DNA from: Cryptomeria japonica
Lineage: Eukaryota; Streptophyta; Pinopsida; Cupressales; Cupressaceae
Direction: 5' to 3'
Assembly: GCF_030272615.1 (NCBI RefSeq)
Contig: NC_081408.1
Coordinates: 614,788,476 to 614,852,475, forward strand
Length of the DNA stretch: 64,000 nt
The translations under genes and the position numbers were made by a program. The first letter of the stretch is position 1. Every line of letters begins with the position of its first letter. Below the pieces are notes generated by a model. The model saw nothing but the letters and a program-made list of their open reading frames with translations, made no database searches and was not told the DNA's origin. Of the stretch, positions 1 to 9,581 are shown piece after piece.

Positions 1-317
1 AGAATAAGGTTAAGTGAATTTAGGGAGTTTCTAGAAGAATTTATTAGGTTAATGATGAATTAAGAAGATGATTTGTAGGAATCATGTAGGTTAACTAATT
101 AATTGAAATTAATTAGGCAAGAGGAAGATTTGTGAGGATTTAATCTTTTTAGAAGAATAAAGAAAGTAATTGATTTATTAAATAAATCAGTCACATACTA
201 TAGTGACAATATTAATTATATTTAATTAATATTGAGGAGAATTTGAATTAACATACTTAACTAATTAATTATGTGAGGAATTAAAAATAATTAGACAATT
301 ATTGTTAGGTGTCTACA
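1..317 (-). repeat. 3' LTR of Gypsy A (fragment, cut by window edge)
   Basis: The sequence matches about 33,676-33,992 nearly base for base and ends in TGTCTACA, so the minus-strand LTR starts TGTAGACACC. A purine-rich tract follows directly on the internal side, as expected at the 3' LTR of a minus-strand element. Only the U3 end is inside the window. Confidence 0.8.
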
Positions 318-337
318 TTTTGCCCCTCTTTGAAACG
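318..337 (-). other. Polypurine tract of Gypsy A
   Basis: On the minus strand this reads AAAGAGGGGCAAAA directly before TGTAGACA, the LTR start. This is the usual position and composition of a plus-strand primer site in LTR retrotransposons. Confidence 0.65.
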
Positions 338-418
338 AGGTGTGATGACGCATTGATTCAAAGAATAATCTTGGTTTTTTGATGATGATATTGATTTGAT
401 TGATAAGATCTAGATTCA

Positions 419-920
419 GTCTGGTTTCAGGAAGGATTTATCCTGTATAAGACATAATCATAGTGCAACATCTGGTTTCAGGAAGGATTCATCTTGTATA
501 AGACATGATCAGAGCACAATGTCTGGTTTCAGGAAGGATTCATCCTGTATAAGACATGATTGATCACAATGTCTGGTTTCAGGAAGGATTCATCCTATAT
601 AAGACATGATTGATCACAACGTCTGGTTTCAGGAAGGATTCATCCTGTATAAGACATGACTGATCACAACGTCTGGTTTCAGGAAGGATTCATCCTGTAT
701 AAGACATGATCATAGCGCAATGTCTAGTTTCAGGAAGGATTCATCCTGTATAAGACATGATCAGAGCATAACGTCTGGTTTCAGGAAGGATTCATCCTGT
801 ATAAGACATGATTGATCACAACGTCTAGTTTCAAGAAGGATTCATCCTGTATAAGACATGATCAGAGCACAATGTCTAGTTTCAAGAAGGATTCATCTTG
901 TATAAGACATGATCAGAATC
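419..920. repeat. Tandem array, ten units of 50-51 bp
   Basis: Units begin with TCTGGTTTC or TCTAGTTTC at 420, 471, 522, 572, 622, 672, 723, 774, 824 and 875. Each contains the short palindrome AGGATTCATCCT followed by GTATAAGACATGAT. Two unit types differ near the end (ATCAGAGCAC versus ATTGATCAC), giving periods of 51 and 50. No coding sense was seen. The array lies between the polypurine tract and a second copy of the LTR terminus, in the 3' untranslated part of Gypsy A. Confidence 0.95.
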
Positions 921-924
921 AAAA

Positions 925-973
925 TTAATTATGTGAGGAATTAAAAATAATTATTTTGAAGTGTCTACATTTT
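925..973 (-). repeat. Second copy of the Gypsy A LTR terminus
   Basis: The segment repeats the LTR end motif ATTATGTGAGGAATTAAAAA plus TGTCTACATTTTG, in the same orientation as 1-317. It closes the tandem array on the right. It could be a relic of an LTR duplication or of template switching at the polypurine tract. Confidence 0.7.
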
Positions 974-1195
974 GGCGATGTGTACAAGATAGAAGAAGAA
1001 AAGGATGCCCCAGCATAAAGCATGGGAGGTGTATGCCCCCTCGAGAATTTTTTTGAAAAAAGGATGAAAAATTCTCGAAAGAAAAGGGATAAATGAGGAA
1101 CAAATATGAGGAACAAATATGAAGGGATAAATGAGGAAGAAGCAATCGTGAAGAATTTGGAAAGAAGAATAGGAGAGGCGAGACCGCAAGGGAAG

Positions 1196-1236
1196 ATGGG
1201 CCCTCACGAGGGCCCATATAAGCCACAACGGGCCCG
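1196..1236 (+). promoter_or_regulatory. Candidate promoter of the antisense PMD gene: palindromic GGGCCC boxes and TATA
   Basis: A perfect 10-bp inverted repeat (ATGGGCCCTC, 1196-1205; GAGGGCCCAT, 1208-1217) overlaps a TATA-like CATATAAG (TATAAG at 1217-1222). A third GGGCCC lies at 1230-1235. GGGCC(C/T) motifs resemble plant site II/TCP elements. It faces the plus-strand PMD reading frame about 700 bp downstream. Promoter activity is inferred from motifs only. Confidence 0.5.
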
Positions 1237-1928
1237 ATGAGTGGTCATTTTCACACACAAGCCTTGGAGCCACTCAGAGCAAAGAAGAAAAGAAGGAGAG
1301 ATGGACCGCATTCCCGTTCGTGATCATCACACTAAGAGGATCCGACGATTCGACTAACCGACAAGCTATGGACCGCCGGTGAGTAGGTCTATCTCTCTTT
1401 TGGAAATTTTTAATTTTGGCTAAAATTAGGGTTGGAAAAGGGGGGGAGGGTTGGCAAGGCGCACTCGCTAATCGTTGTTTCAGCGCACGCCCCCCTAGGC
1501 CAGCGTGAGTGCTAGCGATCAGCATGGGTGCTCACCAATTTCTAAGCAAATTAGGAAATTTTTGTGGGGGGAATAGGAGGATAGCGCACCTGATCGTGCA
1601 TCAGCGCGGGCACTCACGCTTTGACATAGACACTCGCGTTTTAGCGCGGGTGCTCAAGGTAGTATGCGGGCACTCGCGCTAAAAGTGCGGGCCCTCGCAT
1701 TGACATGTTTTGAAGGAGAAAACAGAGGAAGGGGGGTTTGTTGGTGCGAGCGTTTGCAAAATGGCGCGTGCGTCACAGTTTTGGCGCGAGCGCTGGGTAA
1801 ATCACCAAGTGCGCCTGGGAAGGGGGGATGCACTTTGGGCTTAGAATTTTGGGATAAGGAAGGGTATGGGTGTTTCAGGAGGTGAGGAAATAATTTTTGG
1901 GCATGAAAATAATGTTTTGGTTTAATGG
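1237..1928 (+). repeat. GCGC-rich leader with degenerate short repeats upstream of the PMD frame
   Basis: From about 1,455 to 1,812 the sequence repeats variants of GCGCGGGCACTCGCGCTTT and GCGTTTTAGCGCG. Open frames here reflect the GC-rich repeats and have no recognisable domain. A splice-donor-like GGTGAGTA lies at 1378-1385 and an acceptor-like TGCAG ends at 1940, so part of this could be a leader intron (inference). The repeat resembles those in the gag leader of Gypsy A (32,100-32,640) and, more loosely, Gypsy C (60,110-60,360). Confidence 0.55.
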
Positions 1929-2256
1929 ATGCAAGTGCAGAGGGGACCGTTGTCTTCGAGGGAGCATTGGCCTCCCATAATGAGTCTCTACCGCAAGTTA
2001 GGTCGTGATGAGTTGGACATTCTAGATGCCTTGGGATTACATTATGTAGACAGATGGCCGAGGATTCAGGTGCATACTGCTATGATGACTGTGCTAGTGG
2101 AGAGGTGGGATAGTTGATATAACACCTTTCGTTTGCCAACTGGAGAGGCGACAGTGACTTTGTTGGATGTTTGGAGGATCTTGAAGATCCCCATTCGTGG
2201 CGTGATCCTGGAGTATCAATAGGATGCAGCTGATTTTTATTTGCGGGAGGTGTGTA
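1929..2256 (+). pseudogene. Plant mobile domain (PMD) protein, N-terminal fragment
   Basis: The plus-strand frame contains MMTVLVERWDS, then after one in-frame stop NTFRLPTGEATVTLLDVWRI, which is the N-terminal signature of the plant mobile domain (PF10536 type: ALVERW..ETHTFHLP.GE.T.TL.DV). Members include MAIN/MAIL-type nuclear proteins and many transposon-borne copies; biochemical activity is not established. A second stop lies near 2,220. The frame is cut at 2,256 by the Copia-type element and resumes at 7,189. It is antisense to gag-pol of the surrounding Gypsy A. The ATG at 1,929 is the first in frame but may not be the true start if the leader is spliced. Confidence 0.75.
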
Positions 2257-2710
2257 TGTTGGTGTAAATAATTATTCATTATAGATATTATTACACTTTA
2301 CTTAAGTTAACTTAGGATAATGCATCTCTTCGTAGTTTGGGTATGAGACACTTGGGTGTTTGTGCCACATTAAGATAGTGTGTGTAGGAGAAATTCCACC
2401 TTTTATGGTGTTGATCTTGTTGTTACACTCCACATTCAGTGGGTGATCCACCTCATGTAGACTATTATATTATTTCTCCTACCTACCCACACCTATTACC
2501 TACCTACCCTTGTTTCTCATTGAGCCACATGTCATGTTTGTGTGCTCACATATCCCTAGCCTTGCCTATATAAGCAAGCTCATCTACATTGTATGCAATT
2601 TTGATATTATTGATCATTTTCTATTGATGAGAATACAGTTTATTCTTGTCCTATATTGTGTCTCTATTTTGTACATTTCATTGAGCTCTTGATCTTGGAA
2701 AAATCTCACA
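2257..2710 (+). repeat. 5' LTR of the Copia-type gag-protease element
   Basis: It begins TGTTGGTGTAAATAATTATT and ends AAATCTCACA, pairing over its full 454 bp with 6730-7183. A TATA box TATATAAG lies at 2567-2574, setting U3 to the left. The same small open frame appears in both LTRs only because the LTRs are duplicates. Confidence 0.92.
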
Positions 2711-2723
2711 TAGTATCAGAGCC
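2711..2723 (+). other. Primer binding site (Met-tRNA type)
   Basis: TAGTATCAGAGCC directly follows the LTR end. It differs at one base from the TGGTATCAGAGCC sequence complementary to initiator-Met tRNA used by many plant Copia elements. Confidence 0.8.
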
Positions 2724-4242
2724 ATTGGGGCTTCATTGATTCGTCTTGAAGAGGCATTATTGCGACGTCAAGAGGTAGATCTGAGGAGCAACATCTTTTG
2801 GAGGCGTCCTAGACCAGATCCGACCTTGTCATTGCATTCAGGTGGCCGTTTCCATGAATTTTGGTTATAAAGTCGGCCTATTTTGGTGAGAAAAATTTTG
2901 TCGCCAATGTTGCTATTATTGTACGAATTTCGAAAAAAAATTATATTTTCCGAAAATAAAAATAAAAAAAATTCAAAAATTTTTCGTCAAAAAAATTGAA
3001 AAAGAATATATATTTCGAAAAAATTTATCGAAAAATTTTAAAAAAAAAAAAAAAAATCATTTTTTGGGGGGTCCGCAGACACCCCACATCCCGTGACCCC
3101 CGTATCGCAGTGTTAATTGTCTGCAGGGCCTGTACTCCTCCCGCTGCTGCCGTACTCTTCACCGGCCACCGTGCCATCTCTTCCGGCCCCTCGGCAGCCA
3201 CGTCCTATACTTGCTCCGGTCGCTGTGCCCGGCCCGCCGTTGTGCTCACGGTTCCCGTCGTCTGGGGTTTGCTGCTACTCTGGCCCAGCTCTCCGTCGCC
3301 GGAAGACACCGCCGACCCCCGGACTCCCTTCTACTAGCGCCGACACCACTGCCCTCCGGCTTAGAGCCTCCCGCCGACCTGCAGCTCCCAGAAGACTTTA
3401 AACTCAGCGGGACCTGCGTCTGCCACGTGACAGGCGGCCACTGGCCCGTGGTCGACCTCCGTACACAGTCACCACACCACGTCATCCGTACGGCCTGCAC
3501 AATCATCTGCCACATCAGCCAGTCCGTACTGTACGGACGCACAGTCAGTAGGGAGGTGAAGTTTTCATGACGGTCATTCAGTCATCAAATTTAACCCCGC
3601 AATTTGCTGATGTCATCATTTTTCAAAATTTTGCAGGCCCCTCTCATTGAGCTTTTTGATTTTGTAGTTCAACTTCAAATGGCCATAACTTGCTCATTTT
3701 TGCTCCTTTTTGGGTGCAATTTTTTTTGAAATGGGCTAGAATTTCATGTACTTTCACGTGGTGGAATTATTTTCTGATTTTGATGGACATATTTTTCACA
3801 ATTCTCAGTTTTTGGTGACTGTACCTGTCTAATCCCTGTTTCTACAACTTCCAGGTCTCCGTTCGGGCTCATACGAACTCCTTTTCAGGTGCTGTTTTTT
3901 TTGAAAGTTCATTATTTTTTGTCTACTCTCAGAATATGTAATTAGTTTGCAACAATTATGGGTATAAATTGTACTTTCATCATATGGTTTTATTTGGCCA
4001 ATTTGGCAATTGTATTGCATAGATCTATCTTCTGATCTTTTGCTTTGTAGTTCTCAGCCTATTGGGGCAGTTGTAAAAAAAAATTAGAAGTCCACCTTGC
4101 CATTGTTTGCAAGTGGCCTATTGTACACACACTACATATAAAGTGCCAAAATCATCATTTTTGGGGGGGTACTTTGATTGAGTGAATTTGGGGGGGTGTC
4201 TCTTGTGCTTTTGTGCCCTTGTGTTCCTTCCTTTTTGCTGCT
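2724..4242 (+). other. Leader of the gag-protease element with GC-rich insert-like block
   Basis: A run of A-rich sequence (2,930-3,060) is followed by a sharply GC-rich block (about 3,065-3,560), then AT-rich sequence up to gag. The GC-rich block is open in several frames on both strands, which is what composition alone would give, and no domain was recognised. It may be a captured fragment or structured leader. Confidence 0.5.
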
Positions 4243-4788
4243 ATGGGTTCTTCTAAGTTTCCTCTCTTAACTCCTCATAATTATGCTACTTGGAAAATTG
4301 ATGCATGGAGTAAACTTATGGAAAAAGGACTCACTCATTACATTGATGGAACTATTGTTGCTCCCACTGATCCTAAGGTTGATCCAGTTGGTCTCTTGGA
4401 TTGGCTCACTAAAAATATCATGGCAATTGGTACCTTAAGAAAGTATGTATCAAAGGATCTCATTTTTCAAATTGAGAAATTTACTCTAATCAAGGATGTT
4501 TGGCAAAAGTTTCAAGACTTGTATGGTCAAGTTGATGAGATTAGGGGATATCAAATTGATAGTGATCTCACCATGTTAGATCCCAAGAACTTTGATACTA
4601 TACAAGATTATGTCACTAAGGCAAATGAGTTGAGGGCACAACTCAAAGATTGTGGCATTGATAAGAAGGATACTCAATTGATATTCAACTTGATAGGCAA
4701 GCTTCCACAAGAATATGCAGCATTTGTTTCTAGTTTCCAAACCCATAGGATGACAATGGGTTCAACCTACACAATGCCTACATTATGA
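4243..4788 (+). pseudogene. gag: Gag (Copia UBN2-type), N-terminal part
   Basis: The protein starts MGSSKFPLLTPHNYATWKID, the typical Copia gag opening in which the hydrophobic F-x-G/TP-x-NY-x-x-W motif leads the capsid-like domain. The ATG at 4,243 is preferred over 4,213 because the conserved motif follows it directly. The frame continues through the helical UBN2-like region (LRKYVSKDLI, DLYGQVDEIRGYQ, LPQEYAAFVSSF) and stops at 4,788, where the next segment opens in another frame 2 bases later. A small indel near 4,785 therefore separates the two halves. Confidence 0.85.
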
Positions 4789-4789
4789 A

Positions 4790-5782
4790 ATGTTGATGAT
4801 GGAACAAACTAAGTTGATAAGCATGGGCATTCTTGAGGCTTCTAAGTCTCAAGCATTAGTGGCAAATCAAGGGAACAAAGGAAATCAAGGAAAGGACAAC
4901 TCAAACAAGAAGAAATGGCAATCAAAGCCTAAAGAAAAAGCACCATTTTCTCCACAACAAGGAGATTCATCCTCTTCCAAGAGAGATAATTCACCAAAGA
5001 GGGAGAGACCTACTTGTGCTTATTGTAAAAAGATTGGTCATGAGGAGCATCGTTGCCATTCTAAGAAGATTGATGAGCTTACACATATCATCAAAAAGCA
5101 TAACATTGATTTGCCTAAAGTCTACAAGAAGGATGATTCATCAACTTCCACTTCCTCACATTCAAAAGGAAAAGGGAAAGCATTCATGGCTTCTACAAGT
5201 GGGAAGACTCACTCTTTTGGAACAAGAAAAGGAAAAGCTCTATGTGCTACTATTAGTCATAATTCAGAGAGATGGCTTCTAGATTCAGGGGCTTCTCATC
5301 ATATGGCATCTTCGCAGTCTATGTTATCTACATTTGAGCCTTGCACCATGCCACAAATTTTGATGGGCAATCATACATACATGGATGTGATTGGGAAAGG
5401 ATCTATTGACATTGGGGATAACTCCTTCAATGATGTGTTGTGTGTACCCCACTTGACAAACAATCTCCTTTCTATCTATCAAATCACACATGGCACAACT
5501 AAGAGAGTTGTGGAGTTCACACCTGACTCAGTTTTCATTAGAGACTTGGAGACTAGAGCTATCATTGCGACTGGGGTGGTTGATCATGCATCTCAGTTAT
5601 ACTCCTTTTCAGATTTTGTTGATGATGATGATTTCACATTTGATGATTCTACACATGAAGATCACACTTCTTGTGATGGTTCAGATTTTGAGGAGAACTT
5701 TGGGCACTTGAACATGGGGATTCTCACATGTGACCCCATTCTTGAGCCTTGTATTTCATCTCCTCATATTGATATCACATAA
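4790..5782 (+). pseudogene. gag: Gag C-terminus, zinc knuckle and aspartic protease
   Basis: This frame begins with MEQTKLISMG, the expected gag continuation. A lysine-rich linker leads to a CCHC zinc knuckle CAYCKKIGHEEHRC (residues about 76-89), then the retropepsin-like WLLDSGASHHM (about 163-172), followed by the usual VLCVPHLTNNLLSI segment. An acidic stretch (DDDDFTFDD) follows instead of an integrase zinc finger. A stop at 5,780-5,782 ends it, although the same frame reopens downstream. Protease would cleave Gag; here it is fused behind the frameshift at 4,785. Confidence 0.85.
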
Positions 5783-6241
5783 CCTATTGCACCTGATGAT
5801 GCAGATAGTGCGATAGTTTTACCTTCATGTGATTCAGTGCAGCAGGATATTCATTGTCTTCCAGCTTCAGATTCATGGGATGATTACTTGACAAATATTG
5901 CAGGTTTGTTTGCGGAATCCTACATTGTAGATTTGGGAGACATCATTGATGACATTCATCTTCTCTTTGATGAAAGTGATCCTTCTTCGATTGTTGTGAG
6001 GGCACACTCTGACCCTCTTGTTCATTCACTACATGATCATTCTTTCGAGGTTGACATGATCGTGGATACTTATGTACAACAGTTGGAGGAGGTCTCTTTA
6101 TGTTTTGAGGAGACATGTGAGTCTTTGGGACATGTTCTACATCCATCTCCACTAGATCTTGGAGTGCCTTTTTCAGCAGTGTGGCACAGTTTACCACCTT
6201 TGGAGGGGGTATCTTTCAGCATCGACATGGGGACACTTTAG
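5783..6241 (+). pseudogene. Acidic C-terminal tail of the gag-protease frame
   Basis: The frame is the same as the upstream gag-protease frame after one stop and runs to 6,241. It is rich in Asp, Ser, His and hydrophobics (SWDDYLTNIAGLFAESYIVD) and has no integrase or RT motif. It replaces the whole of pol. I do not recognise the family. Confidence 0.5.
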
Positions 6242-6729
6242 CAATTTTCAGAGATTCCTTTCATCATGAGTTTTCTTCATACATCTTCCCTTCATGATTG
6301 GGGAGACTTCACGGATACACCTTTGGTTTTGTTTCTTCCTAAGGGGAGGAATGTTGTTCAACATTCGTGGAGCAGTTTCTTCATACATCAAGCATCTATC
6401 ATTGGTGCAGATTCCACATTGAGGGGGAGCTTCCTAGCTTCTCTTCTTCTCTCATATGGGGGGGACTTTTTCCTCACATGGGGTTTTGTCCTTCACATTC
6501 TTCTATGAGAGTTCTCTTGTATGTTTTCATCTCTCTTTTGGGGGAGGGTTTTTTCCCATTGGGTTTTTCTCTCTTTCCCCACTTTGTGAGAGTTTTCATT
6601 GCATTGGTTTGCATGCATTTGCATTTGTACATGGGTACCTAACATGGCCTCGTAGCCGGGACCCATCTTGCATTGCTTAGTTGCATTGTAGACTTAAGTG
6701 CATTCTCCTAAGTTGCACTTAAGGGGGGT
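6242..6729 (+). other. 3' untranslated region and polypurine tract of the gag-protease element
   Basis: No convincing frame is present; open frames here are T/F-rich. GGGGGAG-type runs occur at several places, and CTTAAGGGGGGT directly precedes the 3' LTR start TGTTGG, marking the polypurine tract at about 6,717-6,729. Confidence 0.65.
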
Positions 6730-7183
6730 TGTTGGTGTAAATAATTATTCATTATGGATATTATTACACTTTACTTAAGTTAACTTAGGATAATGCATCT
6801 CTTCGTAGTTTAGGTATGAGACACTTGGATGTTTGTGCCACATTGGGATAGTGTGTGTAGGAGAAATTCCACCTTTTATGGTGTTGATCTTGTTGTTACA
6901 CTCCACATTTAGTGGGTGATCCACCTCATGTGAACTATTATATTATTTCTCCTAACTACCCACACCTATTTCCTACCTACCCTTGTTTCTTATTGAGCCA
7001 CATGTCATGTTTGTGTGCTCACATATCCCTAGCCTTGCCTATATAAGCAAACTCATCTACATTGTATGCAATTTTGACATTATTGATCATTTTCTATTGA
7101 TGAGAATACAATTTATTCTTGTCCTATATTGTGTCTCTATTTTGTACATTTCATTGAGCTCTTGATCTTGGCAAAATCTCACA
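6730..7183 (+). repeat. 3' LTR of the Copia-type gag-protease element
   Basis: It has the same length and ends as 2257-2710, with a TATA box at 7040-7047. It is followed by GTGCG and the resumed PMD frame. Confidence 0.92.
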
Positions 7184-8296
7184 GTGCGAGTATGAGACGC
7201 CACCAATGTTAGATAGGAGCAGGATGCACTTGGGTCAAGCGATAGCCATTTGCCAGATTCCTTGGCTAGTTTTGGTGATTTGCAGTTTTTTGAGTGGACG
7301 GATGTTGCCAGATTTGGGTGGACACATATTTCCTCTGGGGTGGAGCCGATGTTTGTATTTCATGATTCACGATAGTATTCAGTATGTGTGGGGCTCAGCA
7401 ATGCTAGCCCAGTTCTATCATGACATGCACTTGGTGACTTACCGATAGTATGTCAGTTTGTCAACGGGTGTTACATTGTTACACATCTGGGCATGGGAGC
7501 ATATTGCAGTGACTCAGCCAGTGGGTGTTCAGGGTAGGCGGCCACAACAATCATTTGTGAAAAGGTATAGGGGACTGCTGCACTACACATAGACAGCGTC
7601 TGTGTGGTTTTCAAGGTGGATTCTAGATGAGTTGGCACAGTTTACATGGAGGCCATTTTTAGGGTGTGATCAGTGGAGGGATGATTGGCAGCTTCATTGG
7701 GCAAGAGTTGAGATGTGGATTTTTGGCAAGTCAGTGTATATCATGGAGTACTATGCTCCATTCAGGGTGGCTCGACAGCTTGGGCAAGTATAGGTGATAG
7801 TGGGGGATATTCTATTGTATCCCCAGATTACACAAGAGGTGAGGTATTGGGGGCCTACAATGAGTTCCTTGGATGGGTGGATGAGCTTCCAAACAGCTTC
7901 TCACATAGTCTGGGATAAGCAGGTGGGGGCAGGTGAGGACCCAGGCATGACAGGTGGTTACCAGAGCTGGTGGGAGGGGCACTTGCTTGTGCAGCTTACT
8001 ATTATGGGAGTTTTGGATGATGAGGAGCTAGAGCCGGGGGTTGATTAGGTGGTGGGTGGGGAGGATGATGCCCCAGGAGAGAGAGTTGTAGTTCGAGCAG
8101 GGCGGTGCAGACGGAGATCATAGGAGAGTCTGATTTGTATGGCGGAGGGGGCCAGCGGAGGAGGAGGGAGACAGAGGGGATGCCCCTGTGGGAGATGTTG
8201 TGGAGGCCGCAATTGGAGAGAGAGAGGAGGCTGTATTTGGAGAGGGAGAGGTTGTGCCCATGGATATTCCTGAGACACAGGCAGGGGAGAGGGGAG
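7184..8296 (+). pseudogene. Plant mobile domain protein, central and C-terminal part
   Basis: One frame runs from 7,189 to 8,048 with in-frame stops near 7,448, 7,590 and 7,793. It holds PMD landmarks: WGSAMLAQFYHDM, then LLHIWAWEHI, then YYAPFRVARQLGQV, matching the family's GSA.LA.LYR.., LLQLWAWERL and RVxRQFG blocks. The remainder (8,050-8,296) is Arg/Glu/Gly-rich and shifted in frame. It is interrupted at 8,296 by a Copia element and continues after 13,002. The stops are of the kind produced by C-to-T decay, for example CAG to TAG. Confidence 0.75.
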
Positions 8297-8758
8297 TGTT
8301 AGGGTTTCAAGCAGATCCGAAGCAAATATGAACTAACAATTATATGCATATTTAAATACAAAAGATAAAGAAATAAAACATGACATAGATAACATTGAGA
8401 TTTAACATGGTTCACCTAGAATGGGTTACATCCACCATACACAACCGTCCAATCTTTCTTATTATCCAGCAGAAACAGTACATCAACATTATAATGCCTT
8501 AAACATCCCAGCTGCTTATAATATGCATTTTTAGGGCAAAAACAAAGTTGGCATTTTTAGGGTTTTTATTACAATGTCGGTTTTCATCAAAAAATACCCC
8601 CCCAAAAAAATTCTCGGGGGCTCCCACTCCCGAACCCTCGCTTTTCTCGAGGGTTGTCGCCCTCGAACCCCTGCCCGGCGCTCAGCTCGGCCCTGGACCC
8701 TGGTGAGGATACATGTTGAGTGTATAGTACTTTGCTGATCAATCACCACATTTCAACA
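8297..8758 (-). repeat. 3' LTR of Copia 1
   Basis: It starts TGTTAGGGTTTCAAGCAGAT on the plus strand and ends CACATTTCAACA, paired with 12541-13002. Its right edge is followed by the complement of a polypurine tract. Confidence 0.92.
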
Positions 8759-8776
8759 ATCCCCCACTTGGAGATT
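8759..8776 (-). other. Polypurine tract of Copia 1
   Basis: The minus strand reads CTCCAAGTGGGGGAT immediately before the LTR start TGTTGAAATG. Copia 2 has the same arrangement at 47,844 onward. Confidence 0.7.
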
Positions 8777-8894
8777 GATCAGGCTCCACACCGAAAAATC
8801 TCCCACTTGGAGACTGATACTACATGACACCATTGTACATGCAACATCCGCTGGATAAAACACTAGGACTCGACTAGTATAAACTCCATAATTA

Positions 8895-9578
8895 TCAATC
8901 AAGAAGACCAACAAAAATTGATGAAGAAATCAGCTTCTGCTGTGGAACTGCCTTCATGAACATATCAACAAGATTCTTACTTGTGTGAATCTTCTCAAGC
9001 CGTAACTGACCCTCCTCCAAAAGAGTCTGGATGAAGTGGTACTTGAGCTGAATGTGCTTTGTCCTTGAATGAAAAGTATACTTCTTTGCAAGATGAATGG
9101 CACTCTGGCTATCAGTATACAATGGGCTATCCTCTCGTGTCTGACCCAAATCCTCCAGAAAACATTGTAACCAAATCATCTCCTTGCTGGCTTCTATAGC
9201 AGCAACATACTCAGCTTGAGTGGTTGAAAGTGCAACAACCTTTTGCAGCCTAGAAATCCAACTGACTGCAGTTCCCCCTATAGTAAAAACATACCTTGTA
9301 GTACTCCTCCGTGAATCAATATCACCTACCAGATCAGAGTCAACAAATCCACTCAAAGCAGCACTAGATCCTTTGAAACTTAATGCCTTCATAGTAGTTC
9401 CTTTCAAATACCGAAGAATCCATTTCATAGCATTCCAATGTTCCATACCCAGATTACTCATAAACCTGCTCACAACTCCCACTGCATGTGCAATATCTAG
9501 CCTTGTGCATACCATTGCATACATCAGACTGCCAACAGCTAATGAATATGGGATGTTAGACATTTTATTAACCTCTTC
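8895..9578 (-). pseudogene. pol: Copia 1 RNase H and RT C-terminus
   Basis: It contains the Copia signature YAMVCTRLDIAHAVGVVSRF, the WISRLQKVVALSTTQAEYVA block with the RNase H glutamate, and YTDSQSAIHLAKK with the catalytic aspartate, then TKHIQLKYHFI. It is a full-length domain ending SSSIFVGLLD. The TAG at 9,579-9,581 separates it from RT; the same stop is present in Copia 2. The frame matches the RT blocks upstream. Confidence 0.88.
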
Positions 9579-9581
9579 CTA

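Larger units (their letters stand above)
2257..7183 (+). mobile_element. Copia-type LTR element with gag-protease only (non-autonomous)
   Basis: Two 454-bp LTRs (2257-2710; 6730-7183) flank a 4-kb interior with a Met-type primer site, a GC-rich leader, a gag-zinc knuckle-protease frame and a polypurine tract. No integrase, RT or RNase H is present between the protease region and the 3' LTR, so movement would need enzymes from elsewhere. Flanks GTGTA (2252-2256) and GTGCG (7184-7188) look like a decayed target duplication: removing the element plus one copy rejoins the PMD frame as EVCEYETP. The LTRs differ at roughly a dozen positions, so the insertion is fairly recent. Confidence 0.88.

Noticed and set aside
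419-920. CRISPR-like array
   Set aside because: The units are continuous 50-51-bp tandem repeats without unique spacers, in a eukaryotic retroelement.
951-1525. Minus-strand frames across the PMD promoter and leader
   Set aside because: They are Leu/Phe/Ser-rich reverse reads of purine-rich sequence with no domain.
2996-3570. Overlapping open frames on both strands in the GC-rich block
   Set aside because: Several frames are open together, as expected from GC-rich composition. No domain, start context or conservation is visible.
2510-7165. Identical 60-codon frame at 2,510-2,692 and 6,983-7,165
   Set aside because: It is identical only because it lies in the two LTRs of one element; it overlaps the TATA box and primer side and has no domain.
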